A stretch of DNA of 31,946 nucleotides from RGIG995 sp045652445 (lineage in GTDB: Bacteria > Bacillota > Clostridia > Oscillospirales > UBA644). The position numbers were made by a program, and so were the translations under genes. This document shows, one piece after another, positions 1-7,567 of this stretch; positions within the stretch are counted from its first letter, which is position 1, and every line of letters begins with the position of its first letter. The stretch covers positions 1 to 31,946 of the forward strand of contig JAZRUJ010000092.1 of assembly GCA_045652445.1 (NCBI GenBank). The letters run 5' to 3'. The notes under the pieces are model-generated. The model did not search any database, was not told where the DNA came from, and saw only the letters and a list, made by a program, of their open reading frames with translations.

Positions 1-1
1 C

Positions 2-331
2 TCTATGCGTCACATGACGGCGGAGCAGATTTATACGGAAGCCAAACAGATCCTTCCGTCCATCGCCATGGGTACGGTTTATCGAAATTTAGGGCTAATG
101 ACCGATGCCGGAGAGATTTTACGGATCGAAATGTCGGGTCAGCCGGATCATTTTGATAAAACCGTGAAGCCTCATCATCATTGTCTTTGCCCTCATTGTG
201 GAGAGGTTTGGGACGTTCCCGTTCCCGATTTAACCCGACAGCTGCAAGAAACCTTGGGTATGGAATTGGAATCTTATGATTTGACTTTGCGGGCGGCGTG
301 TGACCGTTGTCGCGGAGTACAAGTCGGTTAA
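2..331 (+). CDS. Fur-family metalloregulator, PerR-like (5' end outside window)
   Basis: The reading frame is open to the left edge, so the first visible Met is probably internal and about 30-40 N-terminal residues are missing compared with the usual 140-150. The DNA-recognition helix is visible (TVYRNLGLM). It is followed by the regulatory metal site: an Asp in HFD, the HHHC cluster, and an Asp in CGEVWDV. That last position is Asp in PerR but usually Glu in Fur, so a peroxide-sensing PerR type is favoured. Two CxxC pairs (CPHC and CDRC) form the structural zinc site. Proteins of this family repress oxidative-stress or metal-uptake genes until the metal is lost or a His is oxidised. The gene faces the sugar isomerase and shares a terminator with it. 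Family assignment is firm; PerR versus Fur is an inference. Confidence 0.9.
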   Translation, partial: SMRHMTAEQIYTEAKQILPSIAMGTVYRNLGLMTDAGEILRIEMSGQPDHFDKTVKPHHHCLCPHCGEVWDVPVPDLTRQLQETLGMELESYDLTLRAACDRCRGVQVG

Positions 332-349
332 AAATGCATACATAAGAAA

Positions 350-382
350 GAAGCCTGAAGTAAAACTTCGGGCTTCTTTTTG
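350..382. terminator. Bidirectional terminator between PerR-like gene and sugar isomerase
   Basis: An 11-bp stem (GAAGCCTGAAG / CTTCGGGCTTC, one G-T wobble) with a TAAAA loop is followed by TTTTT on the plus strand. On the minus strand the same stem is followed by TTTCTT. It sits between two convergent genes and can serve both. Confidence 0.85.
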
Positions 383-389
383 TTATCGT

Positions 390-1178
390 TTAAATATCTC
401 GGTATTTTTCTACGGCAGCGGCAAACTTCTTTGCTGCCTCTCCCGCTTTTTGGAAAAATTTTTCGGGAGTGTAATTGTCGTAAATAGAACTTCTCCGCCG
501 ATCCACTTCCAGCATGATGGTTCCGTCAAAGGGGGCATTTGCGATGAATCGGGCAGCCTTGTCCAGGTCAATTTTCCCATCGTAGGGAATCATATGGTCG
601 TCGCTGTTTTTCTTTGTCCTGTTGTCGTGAAGATGTAAGGCACAAAGGCGTTTTCCAAAGAGGGGCATATATTCCCGTCCGTCGGCAAAACAGGCTTCGT
701 GTCCCACGTCCCAGCAAAATCCGATGTCATCGTAATACTCAAAAATATGGGCAAGATTCCCTAATTTCCGCTGGTTTTCAAAGGCGAGGGTGACGCCTTT
801 GCTTCGGGCGTATTCAATCAGTTGATCAAACCGCCGGTTCCCCGTTTCGTTGATTTTGGGAGGGTGTTCACCGGAGGAAAGATGAACTACCACCACAGGA
901 ATGTTGTTCCGGTTTGCGGCGTCTACGCAGTAGAGCAAACGGTTCAACATTTTGTCTCCCTCATCGCCTTCGATCCACATATGATTGATCCCTTGAAAGG
1001 GGGCATGAATGGTTTCTACGTCGATTCCACCCTCGCGAAAGGCGGCTACGTCTCGGTCAAAATTCTCGTATTCGCAGTAGAGAAAGGTGGCGGTAAATCC
1101 GTTTTTTCGCATGAGCCGGATTTCTTCTTCCAGAGCAAGTTCGCCGTAGCTGTTTTGAATTATGCCGATTTTTATCAT
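390..1178 (-). CDS. Sugar phosphate isomerase/epimerase (AP-endonuclease-2 TIM barrel)
   Basis: The 262-residue protein has the xylose-isomerase-like TIM-barrel pattern of sugar phosphate isomerases/epimerases. Candidate metal ligands lie in the expected order: His in VVVHLS, Glu in LAFEN, Asp and His in CWDVGH, His in LHLHD, and Glu in MLEVD near the C-terminus. No signal peptide or membrane segment is seen, so it is cytoplasmic. The start ATG overlaps the hflX stop codon as ATGA and has GGAGG six bases upstream, so the two genes are translationally coupled. The family interconverts keto sugars, sugar phosphates or inositol derivatives; the substrate cannot be told from sequence. Its pairing with a ribosome-associated GTPase does not suggest a pathway. 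Confidence 0.85.
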   Translation of the reverse strand: MIKIGIIQNSYGELALEEEIRLMRKNGFTATFLYCEYENFDRDVAAFREGGIDVETIHAPFQGINHMWIEGDEGDKMLNRLLYCVDAANRNNIPVVVVHLSSGEHPPKINETGNRRFDQLIEYARSKGVTLAFENQRKLGNLAHIFEYYDDIGFCWDVGHEACFADGREYMPLFGKRLCALHLHDNRTKKNSDDHMIPYDGKIDLDKAARFIANAPFDGTIMLEVDRRRSSIYDNYTPEKFFQKAGEAAKKFAAAVEKYRDI

Positions 1179-2386
1179 AATTCCTCCGTCGCGTAGGTGA
1201 TTTTAATTCCCTGTTCCGTGTCTTCTCTGTCAAGGATTAATTTGGTACGATACAGTTCCGCCAAAGCGGCACCGTCGTCGTAGGGAAGCAGAACGGTTTT
1301 TTCATATTCACCTGCAAAATGCCGGGAAATGGCGGTTTTTAATTCTTCACATCCCTTGCCGGTCTTTGCGGATACGGAAAAGACTTTCATCTTTTCCCGA
1401 GATGCGATATGATAAAAGGGTGCCAAATCCAAGACGTCTTCCCGATCGGCTTTGTTCAAGATCAGGAATATGGGCTTTTGATCTGCTTCCAAGGTGTGCA
1501 AAAGATCCCGTACCACAGTCAGCCGGGCTTCCGCTTCCGGGTCGGCACAGTCCATGACCAACAGCAACAGATCTGCCGACAGGGATTCTTCCAAGGTGGA
1601 ACGGAAAGCATCGATTAAGGTGTGGGGCAGATCCCGAATAAATCCCACGGTGTCGGATAATAAAATTTCCTGCTTGAGACCCTCAATCTTTCGGACGGTG
1701 GTGTCCAAGGTTGCAAACAGTTGATCTTCCGCGTAAACTTTGCTTCCGCAGAGCCGATTTAACAGGGTGGATTTCCCTGCGTTGGTATAGCCCACCAACG
1801 CCGCTGTTTGTTTGCCCGTACGAAGCCGTCCCCGACGGGTCGTTTGACGATGCTGTTTTACCTCTTCCAGGGATTGTTCCAATGCTTTGATCCGCCGGCG
1901 AATATGTCGCTTGTCTGTTTCCAGTTTTGTTTCCCCCGGACCTCTCGTTCCAACGCCGCCCCCCAACCGGGACAAGCTTTCCCCCATCCCTGCAAGTCGG
2001 GGAAGACGGTATTTCAGTTGTGCCAACTCTACCTGAAGCCGACCCTCGGAGGATCTGGCTCGTCCCGCAAAAATGTCCAAAATGAGCATGGTACGGTCAA
2101 TCACTGCTACGTCCAACCGGTCTTCCAAATTGCGGATCTGTCCCGCCGTCAATTCCGCGTTGGCGATGGCAATGTCAATTTCGTGATTCTCAATAAATTC
2201 CCGCATCTCCTCGGTTTTCCCCGAGCCGATATAGGTGGCGTTTTCGGGTTTTTGCCGTTGTTGAAGTAATACGCCTTTTACGTCCAGTCCGGCAGTTTGA
2301 GCCAATTGCTCCAATTCCGCCATGGACGCCTCCGCGTCTTCCCGGTCGGATACACCAATTAAAAGACAGGATTTTGGTTCTTCCAT
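1175..2386 (-). CDS. hflX: Ribosome-associated GTPase HflX
   Basis: HflX binds stalled or hibernating 50S/70S ribosomes and splits them using GTP. The 403-residue protein shows the HflX-specific N-terminal domain, the linker signature GTRGPGETKLETDKR, then the G domain: G1 GYTNAGKST, G3 DTVGF, G4 NKAD and a G5-like SAKT. A short C-terminal domain follows. An upstream in-frame ATG exists at 2404, but AAGGGAGAG lies directly before the ATG at 2386 with 6-7 bases of spacing, so 2386 is chosen. A minus-strand promoter lies at 2421-2448. The gene is first in a two-gene operon and overlaps the next gene by four bases. Confidence 0.95.
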   Translation of the reverse strand: MEEPKSCLLIGVSDREDAEASMAELEQLAQTAGLDVKGVLLQQRQKPENATYIGSGKTEEMREFIENHEIDIAIANAELTAGQIRNLEDRLDVAVIDRTMLILDIFAGRARSSEGRLQVELAQLKYRLPRLAGMGESLSRLGGGVGTRGPGETKLETDKRHIRRRIKALEQSLEEVKQHRQTTRRGRLRTGKQTAALVGYTNAGKSTLLNRLCGSKVYAEDQLFATLDTTVRKIEGLKQEILLSDTVGFIRDLPHTLIDAFRSTLEESLSADLLLLVMDCADPEAEARLTVVRDLLHTLEADQKPIFLILNKADREDVLDLAPFYHIASREKMKVFSVSAKTGKGCEELKTAISRHFAGEYEKTVLLPYDDGAALAELYRTKLILDREDTEQGIKITYATEEL

Positions 2387-2420
2387 AGAACTCTCCCTTA
2401 ACAATGTTTTCTCTCTTTTT

Positions 2421-2448
2421 ATTATACCATATTTTTAAGGAAATGCAA
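2421..2448 (-). promoter_or_regulatory. Promoter of hflX
   Basis: On the minus strand TTGCAT and TATAAT are 16 bases apart, and TGG directly precedes the -10, giving a TG-extended -10 element. The predicted transcript begins about 30 bases before the hflX ribosome binding site. Confidence 0.65.
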
Positions 2449-2549
2449 GAGAAAAAGTGATTTTGGGATTTTAATTTTTCGGTTTTTTCGGCGAAACCAT
2501 ATTTTTTTTCCACAATTGCAAAATAATTGTAAAATGTTGAGTTTTACTC

Positions 2550-2578
2550 TTGCAAATTGTTTGAAAGTGTGATATAAT
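2550..2578 (+). promoter_or_regulatory. Promoter of tRNA-Pro
   Basis: TTGCAA and TATAAT are separated by 17 bases. The tRNA 5' end lies 24 bases after the -10, as expected for a short tRNA precursor leader. Confidence 0.8.
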
Positions 2579-2601
2579 ACATAGGTCTCAAAAAGAGACA
2601 T

Positions 2602-2678
2602 CCGGGCGTAGCGCAGTTTGGTAGCGCGCTTGAATGGGGTTCAAGAGGCCGTGGGTTCGACTCCCGCCGCTCGGACCA
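2602..2678 (+). tRNA. tRNA-Pro (anticodon GGG)
   Basis: A 77-base cloverleaf can be drawn. The acceptor stem is CCGGGCG / CGCTCGG with one G-T pair. The D arm is GCGC...GCGC. The anticodon stem is CTTGA / TCAAG with loop ATGGGGT, placing anticodon GGG at 2636-2638. The T arm carries TTCGACT. The 3' CCA is encoded after discriminator base A. GGG reads proline CCC and CCU codons. Confidence 0.95.
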
Positions 2679-2710
2679 AAAAACGACAGGTTTTACCTGT
2701 CGTTTTTTCT
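2679..2710 (+). terminator. Terminator of tRNA-Pro
   Basis: The stem AAACGACAGG / CCTGTCGTTT with loop TTTTA is followed by a T run (TTTTTTCTTTT). The stem starts almost directly after the tRNA CCA end. Confidence 0.85.
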
Positions 2711-2722
2711 TTTCCAAAAAAT

Positions 2723-2757
2723 CCCTGTCGGAGTAATTCCGACAGGGTTCTTTTTTT
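2723..2757. terminator. Terminator of the ftsK-ygiQ operon (bidirectional)
   Basis: A 10-bp GC-rich stem (CCCTGTCGGA / TCCGACAGGG) lies four bases past the region of the ygiQ stop codon. Read on the minus strand it is followed by ATTTTTTGG. Read on the plus strand it is followed by CTTTTTTT, so it backs up the tRNA terminator as well. Confidence 0.85.
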
Positions 2758-2760
2758 ATC

Positions 2761-4527
2761 TTATCTTAAAACGCGAATCAAGTCTTGCCGTCCGGCTTTG
2801 ATCAATGCTTCCCGTACCAAGGCCCGGTTTTGGGGCATGTGATATTGAAGCAACGCCCGTTGGTATGCCTTGTCTTTGTTGGTGCGGGGGACAAAGACCG
2901 GCTGCATGGTAAAGGGGTCGAGTCCCGTGTAGAACATGCAGGTGGAGATTGTTCCGGGAGTGGGGTAGAAGTCCTGAACCTGTTCCGGGTGGTAGTTGAT
3001 CTTTTTCAAATACAACGCCAGCTCAATGGCATCTTTCAACGTACAGCCCGGATGGGAGGACATCAAATAAGGAACCAAAAACTGATTCTTTTTGTATTCT
3101 TTGTTCAGCTGATGGTATTTATCGGTGAATGCTTTATAATAGCGAAACGGGGGCTTTCCCATGTGTTTTAATACCCGGTCGGAACAATGTTCGGGAGCAA
3201 CTTTTAACTGACCGCTGATGTGGTGCTGAACCAATTCCCGGAAAAAGGAATCGTCTTTGTCTAACATCAGATAATCGTACCGAATGCCCGAACGGACGAA
3301 AACTTTTTTTACTTTAGGAAGTTTTCGCAAGGTGCGGAGAAGATCCAAATATTCCTCGTGGGAAACCCGCAAGGCTTTGCAGGGTTCGGGGGCAAGGCAC
3401 TTTCGGTCTTTGCACATGGATTTTTTATTGCAGGAGGCAAAGCGGAAGTTTGCGGTGGGGCCGCCCACGTCGTGAATATAGCCTTTAAAGTTGGGAGATT
3501 CGGTGATTTTTACTGCTTCTTTGACGATGGATTCTTTGCTTCGGGACGTTACCGCCCGCCCTTGGTGGAAGGTGATGGCACAGAAGTTGCAACCGCCGAA
3601 GCACCCCCGATTCTGAATAATGGAATTTTCCACTTCCAAAATGGCGGGAACTCCGCCCATGGATTCGTAAATGGGGTGATAGGTTCGGGTGTAGGGCAGA
3701 TCGTAGACTTGATCCAACCCGTCCCGTTCCAAGGGAGCTGCCGGGGGATTTTGAATCAGCCACCGTTTGGAATGCCCCTGGGCAAGAATATGCCCGGTAT
3801 GGGGATCCTGTTCTTCGTATTGAATTTTGGTCGCCCTAGCGTAGGCAAATTTGTCCTTTCGCACTTCTTCAAAGGAAGGGCAGACTACCGCCCCGTCGGG
3901 CAATTCGTGGGCAATATAGCAAGTTCCGGGAATGTCGGTCAGTTGGCTGACCGGCTCTCCTGATGCTAAGCGGTTGACGATTTCGGACATAGAGCGTTCC
4001 CCCATGCCGAAAGACAAAACATTTGCCGAGGTGTCTTCGAGAATGGAACGACGAACCTCGTTTTGCCAATAATCGTAGTGGGCAAACCGACGTAAGGAAG
4101 CTTCCAGCCCGCCGATGACGATGGGGATGTCTTTGTAGACTTCCCGGATCTTATTGCAATAGACGATCAACGCTCGGTCGGGACGCAATCCCGCTTGTTT
4201 TCCGGGAGAATAGGCGTCGTCTTTTCGGCGGTTCCGGGCAACGGTATAGTGGGCAACCATGGAATCAATATTGCCGGAATTGACTAAAAATCCAAACTTG
4301 GGTCTGCCGAATCGGGTAAAATCTTCGGTGGTTTTCCATTGGGGCTGGGAGATGATTCCCACAGTGTACCCCAACGCTTCTACCAGCCGGGAAATAATTG
4401 CGGTTCCAAAGGAAGGATGGTCCACGTAGGCGTCGCCGGTGACCAAAATGTAGTCAAATTGTTCGATGCCTTCATCTATCATTTCTTCCCGGGAAATGGG
4501 GAGGAACCCCGGATATTTTTTGCTCAT
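2761..4527 (-). CDS. ygiQ: YgiQ-family radical SAM protein
   Basis: The 588-residue protein carries the radical SAM cluster motif CxxxCxxC as CFGGCNFC at about residue 312. It has the YgiQ-type N-terminal domain (cobalamin-binding-like fold, segments GDAYVDHPSFG and VIGGLEASLRR) and a second conserved cysteine cluster (SMCKDRKCLAPEPC). The family is widespread and thought to do SAM-dependent radical chemistry, but its substrate is unknown. It is cytosolic with no membrane segments. Its ATG overlaps the ftsK stop codon as ATGA, with AAGGAGA about 12 bases upstream inside ftsK. Length is near the family's usual 590-700. The coupling to a DNA translocase has no obvious biochemical reason. Confidence 0.92.
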   Translation of the reverse strand: MSKKYPGFLPISREEMIDEGIEQFDYILVTGDAYVDHPSFGTAIISRLVEALGYTVGIISQPQWKTTEDFTRFGRPKFGFLVNSGNIDSMVAHYTVARNRRKDDAYSPGKQAGLRPDRALIVYCNKIREVYKDIPIVIGGLEASLRRFAHYDYWQNEVRRSILEDTSANVLSFGMGERSMSEIVNRLASGEPVSQLTDIPGTCYIAHELPDGAVVCPSFEEVRKDKFAYARATKIQYEEQDPHTGHILAQGHSKRWLIQNPPAAPLERDGLDQVYDLPYTRTYHPIYESMGGVPAILEVENSIIQNRGCFGGCNFCAITFHQGRAVTSRSKESIVKEAVKITESPNFKGYIHDVGGPTANFRFASCNKKSMCKDRKCLAPEPCKALRVSHEEYLDLLRTLRKLPKVKKVFVRSGIRYDYLMLDKDDSFFRELVQHHISGQLKVAPEHCSDRVLKHMGKPPFRYYKAFTDKYHQLNKEYKKNQFLVPYLMSSHPGCTLKDAIELALYLKKINYHPEQVQDFYPTPGTISTCMFYTGLDPFTMQPVFVPRTNKDKAYQRALLQYHMPQNRALVREALIKAGRQDLIRVLR

Positions 4528-7100
4528 TCTTGGGTAATGTCTCCTTGGGTGGCACGGATTTCATTCCATTGATCGACGGTAATCAAAACGTCCCGGGGCT
4601 TACTGCCCTGGTAAGGTCCGATGTACCCTTTCTTTTCCATTTGATCCATCAGGCGGCCGGCACGGGAGTGTCCTACCCCCAAGGACCGTTGCAGTCCGGA
4701 GGTGGAAGCCATTCCGGCTTTCAGCACCAATTCCACCGCTCGGGGGAGCAGAACGTCGTCGCCGTCGTCTACGAAATCTCCGTCGGCATCGGTGCCGCCC
4801 ATAGAACCGGTAATGCCTTTCTTACTGCCTTTCACCGATTCTCTGGAATTTTTCTCAATGGCGTCCATAATTTTGGACTGTTCTTCGCTATTTCCGTCTC
4901 CGGAAGAGTGTTCTTTAATAAAGTTGACTACGTCTTCGATTTCCTTGTCGGAAACAAAGCAACCCTGAATACGCATGGGCTTGGGACAACCCAGAGGATT
5001 GTAAAGCATATCCCCCCGTCCGATGAGTTTTTCCGCTCCGGTCTGGTCCAAAATGATTCGGGAATCAATCCCAGAGGAAACGGCAAAGGCGATTCGGGAG
5101 GGAACGTTGGCTTTGATTAACCCCGTCAAAACGTCTGCCGAGGGACGTTGGGTGGCGATCACCAGGTGCATCCCCGCCGCACGGGCCATCTGTGCCAGAC
5201 GGCAGATCGCGTCTTCTACTTCTCCGGGCGCAACCATCATCAGGTCAGCCAATTCGTCGATGACGATGACGATTTGGGGCAGGGGTTTTTCGTCTCCGGT
5301 GATCTTTTCGTTATATCCTTGGAAGTTGCGGACATTTTTTTCTGCAAACAGTTTGTACCGTTGCATCATTTCGGTAACCGCCCACTGGAGTGCTCCGGCG
5401 GCTTTCTTTGCCTCGGTAACCACGGGAACCAACAAATGCGGAATGCCGTTGTATACGCTTAATTCCACCACTTTCGGGTCAATTAAAATCAACTTGACCT
5501 GTTCGGGGGAGGATTTGTAGAGAATACTCATCAAAAGGGTGTTGATGCATACCGATTTCCCCGAACCGGTGGAGCCGGCAATCAGAAGGTGGGGCATTTT
5601 TGCAAGGTCGATGCAAACGTTCTGCCCGGAAATATCTTTCCCCAACGCCACCGCAATATTGCTTTTATGGGAGCGGAACGCGTCACTGGAAATGGTTTCT
5701 TTCAGATAAACCACGCTGGAAACTTTGTTGGGAATTTCAATGCCGATGGCAGATCTGCCGGGAATGGGGGCTTCGATACGAACCCCGGATGCCGCCAGGT
5801 GCAGGGCAATATCGTCGGCAAGATTTGTAATCTTGGAAATTTTTACCCCTGCATTGGGTTGCAGTTCGTACCGGGTAACGGTGGGACCCCGGACCGCATC
5901 CAGATAGGTGGTGTCCACCGAGAAGTTTTGCAACGCAGTCATCAGGTTTTGGGCCGTTTGCTGCAATTCTTTTTTGGCACTTGCGGCGTTTTCGTCGGGT
6001 TTATAGGTCAGCAGACTGAGGGGAGGATAGACGTAAGGAATTTCTTTTTCTGCTTCTTTTTGGATTTGAGCCGCCACTTGTCCCGCTTCCGCACGAATTT
6101 CTTCTTTGGAGATTTTTTCGTCGGCAGGAGTATTTTCTGCTCGCTCCAATTCCATCAAAGCCATGGCACGTGCGTCAATTTCCGCCTGAGTCTGGGGAAA
6201 ATCGGAAGAGTATTCCGACACCAATTCGGAAGAAAGCACCACGTCTTTTTTCGTATCAACGGGGGAAACGCCTAATTTTGCTTCCCGTTGCCGTTGTTGT
6301 TCTTGTAATCTCCGTTTGTCTGCGGGAGTCAAAGTTTCGTCGGCGTCAATGGTGGGGATTTCAAATTTCCGGGTGCGGACCGGTGCTGTTTCCACGGGTT
6401 CTTGGGTTTTTTGCTGTTTTTTCCGGAAGGTAAAGAGGGGAAGTTGTTTTTCTTCCTGTTGTGCTTTTTCTGTTTCTTCGTCTTTTACGATTTCTTCTTC
6501 GGATTTGTCAAAGAGACTTGCGAAGGTAACTCCGCTGACAACCACCAGAAGAATCAAGATGATGACAATAAATACGATGATGGTTCCTACGCGATTAAAT
6601 AGGGAGAGGAAGCACCAGGCGAAAATCCCGGTGAGAGTTCCGCCCCCGGACATGGTAAGTCCTTTTTGAGCTAAAATCGACAGATAATCGGTCAGTCCCA
6701 TGCCGTTCAATTCCACGGCGATAACCGACCACAGGGCGGAAACCGAGGCGTACAAACCTACCATACACCACATCCGGGCGTTCATGGCGGTGTAACGATC
6801 CATAATCCGCGTAATTGCCAAAAGAAGGAACAGAATGGGAATTCCTGCGGCGGTTGCCCCCATGGTCCAGGACATGGCAATCTTCAATCCTTGACCTACC
6901 ACACCCATAACACCGTCAAAGAAACTTAAAAAGGTGATCAGGGCAAGGGCAAGGAAAACAATTGCCAAAAGGGTATTTTTCAGCCCCCGATCCATGGTTT
7001 TCTTTTGCGGCTTTTGTTCCGCCTGCCGTCTTTTCCGGGCGGCGATGGTTTTGGATTTGCTCTTTTGAGAAGATGCGTTGGTTTTTTTCTTCGTAGCCAT
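4524..7100 (-). CDS. ftsK: DNA translocase FtsK/SpoIIIE
   Basis: The 858-residue protein pumps chromosomal DNA through the closing septum. A basic N-terminus precedes four or five membrane segments between residues 45 and 195, then an acidic/glutamine-rich linker to about residue 350, then the motor. Walker A is GSTGSGKS near residue 510 and Walker B is VIVIDELADLMM near residue 612. The C-terminal gamma winged helix (TSGLQRSLGVGHSRAGRLMDQM), which reads oriented DNA sequences, is intact. An in-frame ATG at 7109 overlaps the Shine-Dalgarno AAAGGATG; the ATG at 7100 sits eight bases after AAAGGA and is chosen. The gene is divergent from zapA and coupled to ygiQ. It could serve in division, sporulation or both. 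Confidence 0.95.
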   Translation of the reverse strand: MATKKKTNASSQKSKSKTIAARKRRQAEQKPQKKTMDRGLKNTLLAIVFLALALITFLSFFDGVMGVVGQGLKIAMSWTMGATAAGIPILFLLLAITRIMDRYTAMNARMWCMVGLYASVSALWSVIAVELNGMGLTDYLSILAQKGLTMSGGGTLTGIFAWCFLSLFNRVGTIIVFIVIILILLVVVSGVTFASLFDKSEEEIVKDEETEKAQQEEKQLPLFTFRKKQQKTQEPVETAPVRTRKFEIPTIDADETLTPADKRRLQEQQRQREAKLGVSPVDTKKDVVLSSELVSEYSSDFPQTQAEIDARAMALMELERAENTPADEKISKEEIRAEAGQVAAQIQKEAEKEIPYVYPPLSLLTYKPDENAASAKKELQQTAQNLMTALQNFSVDTTYLDAVRGPTVTRYELQPNAGVKISKITNLADDIALHLAASGVRIEAPIPGRSAIGIEIPNKVSSVVYLKETISSDAFRSHKSNIAVALGKDISGQNVCIDLAKMPHLLIAGSTGSGKSVCINTLLMSILYKSSPEQVKLILIDPKVVELSVYNGIPHLLVPVVTEAKKAAGALQWAVTEMMQRYKLFAEKNVRNFQGYNEKITGDEKPLPQIVIVIDELADLMMVAPGEVEDAICRLAQMARAAGMHLVIATQRPSADVLTGLIKANVPSRIAFAVSSGIDSRIILDQTGAEKLIGRGDMLYNPLGCPKPMRIQGCFVSDKEIEDVVNFIKEHSSGDGNSEEQSKIMDAIEKNSRESVKGSKKGITGSMGGTDADGDFVDDGDDVLLPRAVELVLKAGMASTSGLQRSLGVGHSRAGRLMDQMEKKGYIGPYQGSKPRDVLITVDQWNEIRATQGDITQE

Positions 7101-7192
7101 GAAAGACATCCTTTCTTTTGCGGTGGGTTATGATGGATTCGTACCCAAAGGCACGGGAAAATGTAAAAATTAAAACCGATTCGGTATATTTT

Positions 7193-7222
7193 TCGACTTT
7201 TTGTTTTGAAATGTGTTATGAT
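7193..7222 (+). promoter_or_regulatory. Promoter of zapA
   Basis: A TG-extended -10 (TG-T-TATGAT, hexamer at 7217-7222) lies about 40 bases before the zapA start. A weak -35 candidate TCGACT is 18 bases upstream at 7193-7198. The region also has to hold the ftsK promoter on the other strand, which I could not resolve. Confidence 0.5.
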
Positions 7223-7264
7223 AATACGGTAAACGATTTTGACCTTTTAGAGGGGGTAATATCT

Positions 7265-7561
7265 ATGGAAGATAATATTTATACCGTAAACGTGGCGGGG
7301 TTTGACGTGAAACTGTATTCCAGCGAAACCGAAGCGGAAACCACGTCCATCGTTAAGGCGGTTAATCGCAAAATCACGCAATTTGAACAGGGCAACAAGG
7401 GAGCTCCCAAAATCAACTCCATTTTGCTTGCTTGCATGGATTTTTGCGATGAAAACCGTCAGTTGAAAGAAAAACTGGAACGGCAACGCAATAAGATTGC
7501 TTCACTCAAGGCCCAGCTTCAGGCGGTGAAAGACGCCGACGGCGGGGAAGACGGGGAGTAA
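7265..7561 (+). CDS. zapA: Cell division protein ZapA
   Basis: ZapA binds and bundles FtsZ filaments at midcell. The 98-residue protein has the ZapA globular head (YTVNVAGFDVKLYSSE, then a helix ending in NSILLACMDFCDE) and a C-terminal coiled coil from about residue 62 (RQLKEKLERQRNKIASLKAQL). The start at 7265 is chosen because GAGGGGG lies eight to nine bases upstream; longer in-frame starts lie within the promoter. It is followed six bases later by the U32 gene, a pairing seen in many Firmicutes. The highly charged tail (DADGGEDGE) is unstructured. Confidence 0.88.
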   Translation: MEDNIYTVNVAGFDVKLYSSETEAETTSIVKAVNRKITQFEQGNKGAPKINSILLACMDFCDENRQLKEKLERQRNKIASLKAQLQAVKDADGGEDGE

Positions 7562-7567
7562 GAGACT

